Positions 26,101 through 38,100 of a stretch of DNA of 64,000 nucleotides are shown here, one piece after another (positions within the stretch are counted from its first letter, which is position 1; every line of letters starts with the position of its first letter). The stretch is from Uloborus plumipes (lineage: Eukaryota > Arthropoda > Arachnida > Araneae > Uloboridae). Location of the stretch: the NCBI GenBank assembly GCA_038373865.1, contig JAXGGA010001617.1, positions 62,001-126,000 of the forward strand, written 5' to 3'. The translations under genes and the position numbers were made by a program. The notes beneath the pieces are model-generated. The model was not told the DNA's origin, did not search any database, and saw only the letters and a program-made list of their open reading frames with translations.

Positions 26101-29100
26101 GCCATGGCAATTGCTGTTTTCAAAAGTTGTGGGTTGGGCTCGGTTGTGACAAATTGCGTGGGAACGGTTGTGACACGAGTAAAGCATGTTTTTATCATAT
26201 TTGATGCCCATAATACGCTTGGAGAAGACAGAAATAGGGCAGTGTGACCTAATGAAATATAAAGAAGCTTATAAAGGAGTGAAACTTTTTTTTTTCTTTC
26301 GGACAGCTTTGGAAATGCAACGTTAATCGTAAGTCTTTGCTACGAAACATTCATTCGTAAACGCGATGGAGCCGGCCGGCGCTATCACAATGAAAACATC
26401 GTGTGCATAGGTTATATTGCTCATAATAAAGTGCTTTTGAGCTTACATATAAGCTGAAAGCAGACATGAGAGTAAAATGGCTACTGAGAAATGGTTTCGT
26501 TCATTTATGAATGGAAATTTTTCACGTCTGTTCGTGTAGCAAATGCAACTAGCCTTTCAAGAGTAACAAGCTTCAATAAAACAAATAAATGTGGAATCTT
26601 TCTTTGATACTTGAGAATTGTTATGAACAGACACGGTTATGACCCACATGATGTGCATAATGTTGCCAAAACAGACGTTACGAAATTCCAAAAACCTGAT
26701 ATTGTTGCAAGACTTGGTATAAGACTACTTCAACTGAACGAGACACATTGTTAAATGTTAAACTTTCCCAGGTGAAGGTTATGTTGAATTACGTTTAATA
26801 TTACTTGAAATTAAAAGTGATCTAGACTGTTTTGCTGTATTTTTGAACTTGTCACAACCGACCCCAAGCACTGTCACAACCGCCCCTGGGGTGGGGTCGG
26901 TTGTGCCATTTTTTTCCTTTTTTGTTTAATTTGGTCCTGTGAGTTAACTATTGTACTTAGGGAGAAAATTTTAGTATTTATAAGCAGGCAAATAAACACT
27001 TTAACAAAACAACTTTAAACCAGCTCACAGGCATTGCTAAGGGATCTATGGGGGAGCAAATGAAAATTGTCACAACCGTACCCAGTCTCCCCTATAGTTA
27101 TTAAAATCTATTCGCAATACTACCTTATATCGTGGGTGTTTGTTTTCTTACATGTAGACTTTTGCAGGTACTTGCTATATCAAAGAAATATTCCAGTGAT
27201 TTGCATGATCAAGTGCATGAGGATCTTACAACACAGTATAAAATTCAAACTGAGCAAGAAAAGGTACAATATTTGAGTATTACATTTTTTATATCCTTTT
27301 CCAAACGTTATTTCTGTAAAGTGCTGAAAGACTTGTTTCAAGAATTTTGTCAACAATGAAAATTTTTATATACGGTTTTAAATTTGATATGATAGTTTTG
27401 ACAAGAAAAAATTCTTTTGAAGAAAACGTGGAAAAATATTAATTTATACTGCTACCGTAAAATGGGCTTTATAGGAACAGCGGGATGTTTCGGAGCAAAA
27501 TATTCTGATCATACAAAGAAATTCTTCATAAATATACTGTCGGGTATTTTTGACAGTCAAATTTTAAAAAAAAGGTATTATAAGCAGTAGGAAAAAATAT
27601 TTCTGTCATTTTGGCAACACTATTGGCTTCTATGCAAGGCTGCAAGCGGGACGCTATAAAGCATCAAGTTTTCATGGTCTGCAAAACTTCGTATGTCGCT
27701 ACAGACCTCTTTACATTTCAAATCTGAGAAGAGTATTTATTAGTTATGCATATATTTGAGCAACGGAGTACTACATTAGAAGATACAACATATTTTAATT
27801 GAATCATAAAAATGAAAAATTCTTCATAATGTCATAGGATAAGGATTTGAGGGGTGAATCGGAACACTTTGTTCTGTTGTTCCAATTCAAATTTATTTAA
27901 AGGAAACTGTTTGAAAATCAAGATTCTAACCCCAATTCTTCTAGTCAGGACAAGGATTTATTAAAGTTTTTCCCATCTAGTGAGCAACTAGACCTTAGAA
28001 TGACAGAAAGTTTCAGATTTAGAAAAATTTTTGCTCCTGGAGACTTCTTTTTACATAAAATACATGGGGGAAAGTCATACAGACTTTATGTAGCAAAAGT
28101 CCAACACACAGACAGTGATGAATAAGTGGGAAAATCTTACAGGACAATCCCCGAAACCCAGAGATTTTAAGAAACTAAAGAAAAGGCGGCGTTCATCCCA
28201 GATGTTACGAAAAACCTTAAGATAAGCCACAACTGCCAGTTTTAAGGACAATTACATATCTGTGGACGACATGAGTGACTTAAATTTATGTTAAATCTTT
28301 GTATTTCAATTCAAAAGTATTTCTGAAAATTAATTTTAATTTTTCATAAATGAATTTTGACAAATCATAAACGTTTACTGGCATGGAAAATAAACTTTTA
28401 TTTGACAGTAACTATCTGTTCTTCTCCCCATCAATATTACATATGTTTTGTGAGACCTATTACAGGTTAAATTGAAAAAAATAAAAATTTTAACATGTTC
28501 CGATTGACCCCTATCAATCGGGGTGATTCGAAACACCCCTAAATTTCTATATATGTAAATAATAACTGCTCAAAATGTTTTCTTTGCTTGGAATATCAAA
28601 AGCAAAGCAAGACCGAAGTTTTTACTCAAAAAACCAAATAAAAAAATCTTTTAACTACTTTTTTACAATCAAAGCAGAAAAGTGTACCGTTTCACCCCAT
28701 TTTACGGTACTTGCTTTTATACTATACGCACTACGTAACATTTTTATGTAATTGCCTTATCAACTCTTTTATTTATTGAACGTTAAATTACTAACTGATC
28801 AGTAAGGTTTAGAGCACACAACTCACAGGATATTAGAATTTTTTATCGAAGACGCTTGAAACAATAGCCACAAAAAGTTAATTGAATTTAATGTTCTCGA
28901 GTTAAGATGCATTAAAGTAAGAAAATATTCTCAACACATACAGTGTGATGTAAAAATATCCAAACTTTTTAGCGACAGAAGAAAATAGTCGTGGTAAAGT
29001 TAAACGCGAAGAGACGGCGGCGAATCGACTAGAAGCGGAAACGGACTATTTCTTTTAAAACTTGGTTGTATTAAGGCTTGGTTTCCTAGAATCGTCGCCG

Positions 29101-32100
29101 ACGCCGGGCGCGACGCACGCTGGAATCAGAACCAGTTTGATTGGAGCTTGGCGTGAAACGACGTCAATCTGCGGCTCAGGAGCATGCGCAGAAGGCGGCG
29201 TCAGTCGCCTCGCCAGAGATCGACGATTTCACTCCTAGGAAACCGGGCCTTTAGCGAGAACGCACGACTTCACTGCTTGCGCGTTCTCGCAGATCCAACC
29301 TTTTTCAAAATAAAGTGTTTCGTTTCCGCTTCCAGTTGACCCGCCATCTCTTCACGGTTTAACTGTGTGTGTGTGTGTACGAATACACAATTTATACACA
29401 ATACGTTTTAAGGCCAATATTTATTCAAAATGGGACCAATTTAACTGAATGCAATGTTTCGAATGATCAACCGGATTTATTCTTAGACTGTTTGACTTCG
29501 GTTTTGGGAATGTTCTTTAGCACCTGTGTCACGCTGCTTTTATGGCTGATCATCATCGTAAAAAGCTCTTTTCATTTCAGTTATAAGTTTTTGGGGGCAG
29601 GAAATAGATATGTGCACTAGGGTATGTCATAAAAATAAAAGTACTTTTTTTCGATATGGTACATGCACTTTCTTATGTATACACTAATTTTGAGTTGATT
29701 GGTTCAAGAAAAAAGTTTCTTGAAAGCACTTTTAGCTACCGGGAAAACGCAATTTACATAAAATTCCGGTGTTTTTTTTTTTTTTTTTTTTTCAAAAAGT
29801 CCACCGCTTTCATGCTGAATATGCAATGTAACTGCGGGAGTTTTTTTTTAAATTCTTCTGCTAACTTAAATGCATGTTTTTAACTCTAATCAATGTACTT
29901 TCGTTTGACAAAAAATTTAATTTCCTTTATTTTAGTTTTAAAAAAGCAGCGGGTATCGGTAATCGTTCTCGCTGAAACAGATTACTCTTCCGGTCAATTG
30001 ACACCGCTGTCTTCGTTATGCTGCTGACTGTTCAGGGCAAAAGGCTTCCTGCATTTAGAGGAGCGACACCTCATTTTACTCATTTGCTCCTCCAAGATAA
30101 TCTTTGACCAGTGGGCGCGTTTTGGCTAAAATTTCTCTCATCCTTCCTAAAGTTTTTATACCAGGTGCACTGTCCGATAAAAGAACAAATAGCATTCTCT
30201 TTTTTGTTTTCTTTAACGATGAGTTGATTCTCACAAAAAATCTGGAAAGCGAAAATCTAACAGTTCTAAACATCGAAGGAGTTGGAGTCGCTGGTCGTAG
30301 TGAAATGCCAATAGATTACGATAGTTTGAATACATGTACAAGTTTACGAGCAGCATATCTGCATTTTATTCAGTGTCCAAGCACAATACCGCACGTAACC
30401 ACTGATATTGTTTTTTTCATCAAGTTTCAAGCACTTTTAGGGAGTCTTTCTTTTCAAAGATGGCGTTATTTCTTTATTAAGCAACTGCTTTGGTATAAAG
30501 CCATTTCTCTTGGCTCAACCACACTGATTCAGTAGCCTCAGTCACTAATTTCACCACTCTCTAGCAACTTTGTGTATACAAAATGAATATTGAAGTTCCA
30601 GTTGGGTAACATTCAGTGCTTTAAGTTGTACAAAAGACAAATTTGTTGTCAAAATTGGTTCAGTGAGGATATTTGCGTCCTTGCCGATCAGTTACGTGAG
30701 GTCACAAGCATTGAAGTTCATTGATGATGAAACTTAATAAGATCGCACTGAAGTGCATCTATAATCATTTCCAGTCTTAATTGATATTGTTTTGTCAATT
30801 ACATAGGATCTTTTACTTGTGCCCTCAGAACAAAAAAGAGCAATAAGTAAATTTTTTGGATAAGCCTACAAGAAGCTGTTTTTATACAGGGTTCAGAAGC
30901 ATCTTTAATCCTCGCTTCTTGCTTCTGCCAAAGCATAAATAATTTTATTAGATGTGAAGGTTCATACTTAATCTCATTTTTGACCTTAATTCCGAAAAAG
31001 ATTGGGAGGTATAATTGTGTTATCCATGTTACAAGAAGCTTCAAGATCTCTAATTTCTATCACAAGATTATATGGAGCAGCAAGAACCTTGCCACACGTA
31101 AGCCACCTACTATGGGAGAGTTGACCACATTTAAGAACTGCTGCTACTTGTTCAAGCTCACCATGTTTAATAGCATGAAGACACTTCCACGCTAATTGGC
31201 TGTCAGCATAGGCGTAGCGTAACCAAAAGTTTTTTTTTTTTTTTGGGGGGGGGGGGCACAGGTTAAAAATTTCCGAAGTGAAGTTGGAACTTTTGACCCC
31301 CCCCCCCTCCCCCGCCAAGATTTTTCACCTAGCTTTTTAATGAGAGAAATATTCACTCTTACTGTTCCAATGAATTGTGCGCACAATTTCTTCTTTTTTC
31401 TCTTTAGTAGCCAGTTACTACCAGTGTCGGATTTAGAATTAACCAAGATCTTCATTTAGGAGGGTCAATGAATTTGGGGGGGGGGGGGCTTTGAGAAATT
31501 AACGTATTTGCATACAAGTTTACGCGGTGCTGTTTTCCGATGAAATTCTATTGTTTTTGCATCCTTTGACCCCCTCCCCCCGCCTGGAAAAACTTGAAAT
31601 GACGGGCCTGGAATTAAACAAAGGCCTGAGCTAAAAAACAAAGTTTTTATTTTCGAATCGTAATAGTGCGGAAAAGTTGCAATTAGTGAAGATTTACAAA
31701 ACAAAGCAAAAATTTTTGAAATCGGATAATATCTTCCGATCCCGCAACTGGCCTGAAATTTCGAAAAAACGCAAGTTTTCATGTGTTTTTAGTGGTATTT
31801 TAAAATTTTTGTTTCAATGTTTCATTTTAATGCTCTTGGACAGAAAAGTTACAATTGGTGAAGCCTTCCGAAATTTTAAAAAACGTATTGAAAACCAATA
31901 ACACCTTCTGATCCAAGAACAAGCCAAAAAACCCCCCAAAAAATTGAAGAATTTCAGCTTTTTCCGAGGAGATTAAAAATAATTCAAAAATATGTTCTCA
32001 TTTTGTTTTTCTTTTTTACACAGTATAGTAAAAAGCCTTTTAAAAAGCACTATATTTCTTTTAAACATTAATTTATTCTTGATTTTTCAGGTAACTTCTG

Positions 32101-35100
32101 GACATGCAAACCAACCATTCTTTACAACAATGAAACATTTTCAAATAATAGAAAATTATAAAAGGTTTTCCAAAATTGCTCAATTCCCAAACTTGAAACA
32201 AAACCCACTAAATAAATCACCCACTCGCAAAATAAAAGTTAATTTTAATTACTAAGCTACAAGCAATTTATTACCTAACTAATATACAATTTCTTAATCG
32301 CCTTTAGAAGCCTGTGCCTTCTATAAAATGTTACCTAACCTAACTGACTACCCAGAAAATCCTTTAACATTAATTAAACTAAAAACTATTTTTTTAGTCT
32401 TAAAAATTAAGCCTATTTAGGTTAGGTACTATATAGAATGATACTTCAAAAGACAATTAAAAAATTAAGAAATTAGCGTATAATGAGGTAGATATTAAAA
32501 TATTCTATCGTTTAGAAATAAAAATATATTGTTTCTCTTATGAGTGAGTGTTTTGTTCAGTGGATTTTTGTACTGAAAAAATTGAAGAAGTTGTATGTAA
32601 ATATTAGATGTGATTTTTTTCCTTTTTAGTTCCCGGAAAGACATAACTATTCCTTTGTCTTCGCTATAGTGCCTTCTCCTTGTCAAATGCTTTCCAATCC
32701 TAAATTTTTGTTACACCTTGCCCCACTTAGCTTGGGAATTTGTTACTGTATGAATCAACATAACCTTAAAGCAAACTAAAAGCAACTAAAAAGCAAAAAA
32801 AATAATAAATAAAATTTTTTACCCATGCCTATTAATTAAATTTGTTCAACTTTTTCAGTACAAAAATCCACTGAAACTCACTCATAAGAGAAACAATATT
32901 TTTTTATTTCTAAACGATAGAATTTTTTTTTTCGATCCACCCTACTACACAAACTACGTAATTTAAAATAGTTTTTAAAAAGGAATAAATGATCTATTTT
33001 TCTTTATTTTGCATTATGAGAGTTTTTTAGTTATAAGCCTGTGTTTAGCATTTAATTTCTCTTTGGTAGGATTAGGACTGACAAATGCTCGAAAACAGGG
33101 CTTAAAAATTGAAATTTTCTATATGGGAAGATTAAAAAGCTAATTATGCGCTAAAATCCACATTTTATATTTAAAAAAAAACTTTTCACTGCATTCATCA
33201 CCTAAGATAAAGAGATCGCATTTTATCATTCTCTCCTCAGTATCTTTCTCTGTCTTAGAATGAGCCAGATTTTGTGAAAAAAGAATATTCTAGTTCAAAT
33301 TATTTTTTAATATAATAAGCAGTAACGTAGAATTGTAATATTTATGCATGAAAAAGGTTTATATCAGGCAGTCAGAAGCAAACGGATGTAAAATACCCAA
33401 ATTAAAAATTTTGAGACAAGTAAAGTAAATAGTAGCAGAGTCGCTTATTTGTTTTGTGGCAAGAGATGAAACAAGTAGCTCTGATAAATGCTGATCGATA
33501 GCACAACTCAGAAAACTTTTTCCAATAAAAGCCTACACAAGGTCTGATCTTCAACCACGTTTACTCAAAACTGGAATTTTTCCATTTAATACCCTTGTTT
33601 CTCATTGTATTTAACAAAATAGCATGATTTATGATTCTGAACTTCTGTGAATTATTATTTTAGTAATGCAAAAAGCTTGGAGAAGGTCATGATAAAATCT
33701 GGCTCATCGGGGGAGGAGGGGGTGCACCCCTCAGAGGCATTGCATTTAACATTATTGGCAATCCTAAAGACGATTTTGACTTTAAAAAAATCCTCCTAGA
33801 CGGTAATTCTGTCTGTGTTAGTGAGTAAATGGTGACAAAAACGGAAATAATCTTTCTGCCGATTTTCCTCCCTGTTTCGAAAAAAATATAATGCAAACAT
33901 TGAAAATTTTGACAGTGGTTCTATATTATTCCTCTTGCCCCCTCCCCCCGTCAAACATGCTGGTATAATACTTAAATAAAATAAGTAAAAAACGACAACT
34001 GCAAATGATACTCTGATTGTGATTTTCGTTTTGATTTTGCAAAACTTCAGGTTCTAAATTTTAAGTGTCCTTCAAGTTGGGGGGGGGGGGCACGTGCCCC
34101 CCTGTGCCCCTCAACACTACGCTTATGGCTGTCAGTGCTCATCTGACTAATAACAATTTCGTCGATATTGGCTCCAGAAACGGAATGGGCTTAAGAATAG
34201 AATTGTTTTTTTTTTTTTCTCTCTCAAGAATCTCAACTTGGGAAAAGAGTTTCCTGCAGCACCAATCCAGCCCTTTTCTGAAGAAGTTGGTCCGTCAAGC
34301 TTTGCAACTATATGACGTATTGTCTGCTCGTCGATGTGAAGCCAGAATAAAGAAATATCAAAAAAGTCTGCGATGGAGGAATTTTTCCACGTAATGTAGC
34401 ATGCCACCATTCCAGACAAACATTTCATTGGAGGTATTACCGCCAAATAGTTGAAGGCAAATGTCTATAATTATGTCCTTCGACCAGTCATGTAATCATA
34501 TTTCACATTGTTCAGCTAGTTTAGCCGTTGTTTTTTCCTCTGGTATATAGTGAATGACGTAGACCTCTAAGATCTTCTGTTACGGTCTTATGACTTTATA
34601 TAAGGATACTCTTCCGAAAGCTACCAGTGCTCTCATTCTGACTAATAGTTAGTGTTGTCCTTCCTGCTTTCTACAAAAATTTCAGTAATTTTACTTTTTG
34701 CGTTATTGGAACTCTCCTCTGCTCTTGAGGGCTTTATAACATACTCTTAGGTGCGAAACACCTTTCTGCTATCGTATATGATACGTTTTTTTTTTTATCT
34801 TCACTGAGATGGCCTGCCTTCACAAGATCACCCAAAAAACCATTGGCGATAGCAGCTGCCGCCGTTGAAGATACATTAAACCTGACTGAACCAACGGCCC
34901 TGCTACTAAAGTCAAGATGGTTTCTTTTACATCGTACAATTATACTACAAAAATTTGCCCGTATATTTCCTCTCATCATAATACTACACGAAGGTACCAG
35001 ATTTCAGAAGAGTTAAAATATAAGTTCGACTCCGTCGATGTTTAAAATTGTTACTGTCTTTCGCTTTCCAGATTAGCGGGAATCAACTCATCCGTTAAGA

Positions 35101-38100
35101 AAACAAAAAAGTGAATGCCATTCGGTCTTTTGTTCGGGAATCATGTGGTAACTCAAACATTAACCAATTTCCAATGGTGATGTCTTTTGCTGGAAAGTGC
35201 ATCGGGTATGAAAACCTTAAGAAGGATGAGAGAAATTTTAGCCAAAACGCGCCCACTGGTCAAAGGTTATCTTGTGTGTGGGGAGTAAATGAGTAAAATG
35301 GGGTGTTACTCCCCCAGATGCAAGAAGCAATTTCCCCTGAACAGCCGGCAGCATAACGAAGACAGCGGTGTCAATTGACAGGAAAGAGTAATCCGCTTCA
35401 GTGAGAACGATTACCGATAGCCGCTGCTTTAAGAACAACAAAATATTTTTAGAAAAAAAAATAGAACAGACTTCAGTTGGAAATTGCTCTAAAAAGTAAA
35501 AAATAGTTTTTTTCTTTGAACACCATCGAAACTACTTTTAAACATAAGTTTTGAAGTCGGCGCAAAAACGATAGGTAAAATGATATTTAACCATATTTTG
35601 CCAACTTTTTTCAGAGAAACCATTGAAAATTAAAAGCAGAATATTTGTACCATTACAGGAATGTGTGGTAATCAATGAAATGTGTCCATTAAAATTTATA
35701 TTTATAGTTAAATTGTAGTTGCGTATGAATCTATACATTGTTTTCGCGCCGACTTTAAAACTTATAATTAAAAGTAGTTTCGACGGTGTTCAAAGAAAAA
35801 AAATATTTTTTACTTTTAAGAGCAATTTCCAAATGAAGTCGGTTCTATTTTTTTTTCCAAAAATACTTTATTTCATTCTTTTTTAGTGTAAAGCACTTAA
35901 AATAATCAAAATATAGTTAAAAAACTACGCATCTGTTCAAAAAACTTGCAGACCTGGACTCGATCTTCAACCCGACGCGTTTAATCACTTGACCATCGGG
36001 TCGCTCATTGCAGTAAGGATTTACGATAGCACATATTGTTTTAAATAACATGAAATTTTAGTTTTTCGATCAGAACTTTTTTTCTAGTGAACAAATATCG
36101 TCATACACTGCGATGCAAAAGTTTAGACAAATGGCAAATATGTGAATAAAAAGAAAACTATTCAACGAAATGCTTTCAAATTTCTACTGCAGGTGCACAT
36201 TATGGTCCCAAATACGTGTATGGAGTTTTTACAACTATAACTGGAATCAAATTTCGGATATTACAAAAGACATTTTTTAACATTGGTGCAAAAGTTTAGA
36301 CAATAGTCAGATTTTATGCAAATATCCATTGAAATGTGATTGGTGGAGGAAATACGGGACTTAATTATTCATTTATAAAGTGCAGAGATTGCTGAATAAA
36401 TAATCAAAATCTCAAAAGCTCTGTAGTTCTCGTGTAAAGAAGATGAGAAAGTTTGGAAGCCAAAATTTGAAAATGAAGCTACTTTATTAATTTTTTGTCT
36501 TTTAAATCGACTCTAGTATGATAGTAAGTTGTATTTTACTTTGTGGAGAGCAAATTCAGACATTCGTATCGACCAAAAGACCAAGAAAAAAAATTTCTTA
36601 AAGATGAAGGAATTGAAAAAACGGCTCGAACTGACGATTTGCCCCTTAATCCTACAAAACTTTAACTTGGGTCAAAAACAGCACGTGAAAGCATAAGTAA
36701 ATGAACAACTGAATCGGAATGCATAAAAAAAACAAAGAATTGTGCTTGAGCCTTTTCGAACAGAGTGTCCCAAATAAGACAGATTTTATTGGTAAAAGCA
36801 GCACAGCATATGATCATTGGATATTTCTCAAGTCCCTCGAAAAGAATTATAATCCATCTAGGCCATCCCAATTTTAATAATTTTTATCAAAGAAAGTACC
36901 ATTCATTTTTTAGTCACGATGATACATGTGCTGCTTTTCACATTAAAATCTGGCTTATTTGGGACACTCTGTCCGAAAAGGCTCAGGCACAATTCTTTGT
37001 TTTTTTATGCAATCCAATTCAGTTGTTCATCTACTTATGCTGTCACGTGCTGTTTTTGACCCAAATTGAAGTTTTGTAGGATTAAGGGGCGAATCGTCAG
37101 TCTGAGCCGTTTTTTCAATTCCTGCATCCTTAAGAAATATAATTTTTCTTGGACTTTTTGATCGATACGCATGTCTGACTTTGCTCTCCACAAAGTAAAA
37201 AACAATGTACTACCATACTAAAGCCGATTTAAAAGACAAAAAATTAATAAGGTAGGTCCATTTTCAAATTTCGACTTCCAAACTTTCTCATCTTCTTTAC
37301 ACGAGAACTAAAGAGCTTTTGAGATTTTGATTATATATTCAGCAATCTCTGCACTTTATAAATGAATAATACAGTCCCGCATTTCCTCCACCAATCACAT
37401 TTCAAGGGATATTTGCATAAAATCTGACTATTGTCTAAACTATTGCAACAATGTAAAAAAATATCTTTTGTAATATCCAAAATTTGATTCCAGTTATAGT
37501 TTTAAGAACTCCAGACACGTATTTGGGACCATATTGTGTACCTGCAGTAGAAATTTGAAAGCATTTCGTTGAATAGTTTTCTTTTTATTTACATATTTGC
37601 ATTTTGTCTAAACTTTTGCATCGCAGTGTATGAATACATGGTACCTAAGTTAACCATCTCCTATCGATTAAAAAAATCGTCCAAATCGGTTCAGTAGATC
37701 AGATGTTATGTGCGAACAAAAAAAAAAACATACGTTTTGAATTGAGAACCTCCTCCTTTTTTTAAGTCGGTTAAAAATTGAAAGTAAAAGTAAGTAATTT
37801 GAATTGCGGGAGAAGGGGTTATAGTAAGAATTGGAAAATTGGTGCAAGTTTTTGCATTTCATGCAAAATAATTTACAACTAAAGTGGACTCTTTAGCTTT
37901 TTTCAAACACCACAAATCAAAATCTTATTTTTTAAAAATTTGTGTCACTTTAATGGTCGTTCATACCACCTGCCCCTCGCAGTGCAAAAAAAACATTACA
38001 CAGCAGATTCTTCCCAATAACTCAACACTAATGGTGTTTGATACATTTTATTTGTTTGTAATGATGTTTTTTAGTCACAACCAATATGAAAATCACAAAA

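Larger units (their letters stand above)
30799..34980 (-). pseudogene. broken transposon gene, interrupted by a hAT element
   Basis: Minus-strand pieces in order: [19 protein letters not shown] (34734-34980), then [20 protein letters not shown] (about 34230-34300), [14 protein letters not shown] up to the insertion at 34128, then [35 protein letters not shown] and [18 protein letters not shown] (30799-31206). The HSRWLT motif and layout follow a widespread uncharacterised transposon protein family in arthropods and cnidarians. Several frameshifts and stops break it. No catalytic assignment is made. Confidence 0.55.

Noticed and set aside
30104..30535. 143-codon open frame on the + strand
   Set aside because: Most of it is inside an inverted repeat arm of the composite transposon, and the matching arm at 35.1 kb does not keep the frame.
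36662..37079. Open frames near the centre of the 36-kb palindrome
   Set aside because: They are mirror images produced by the palindrome, with low-complexity composition and no domain.
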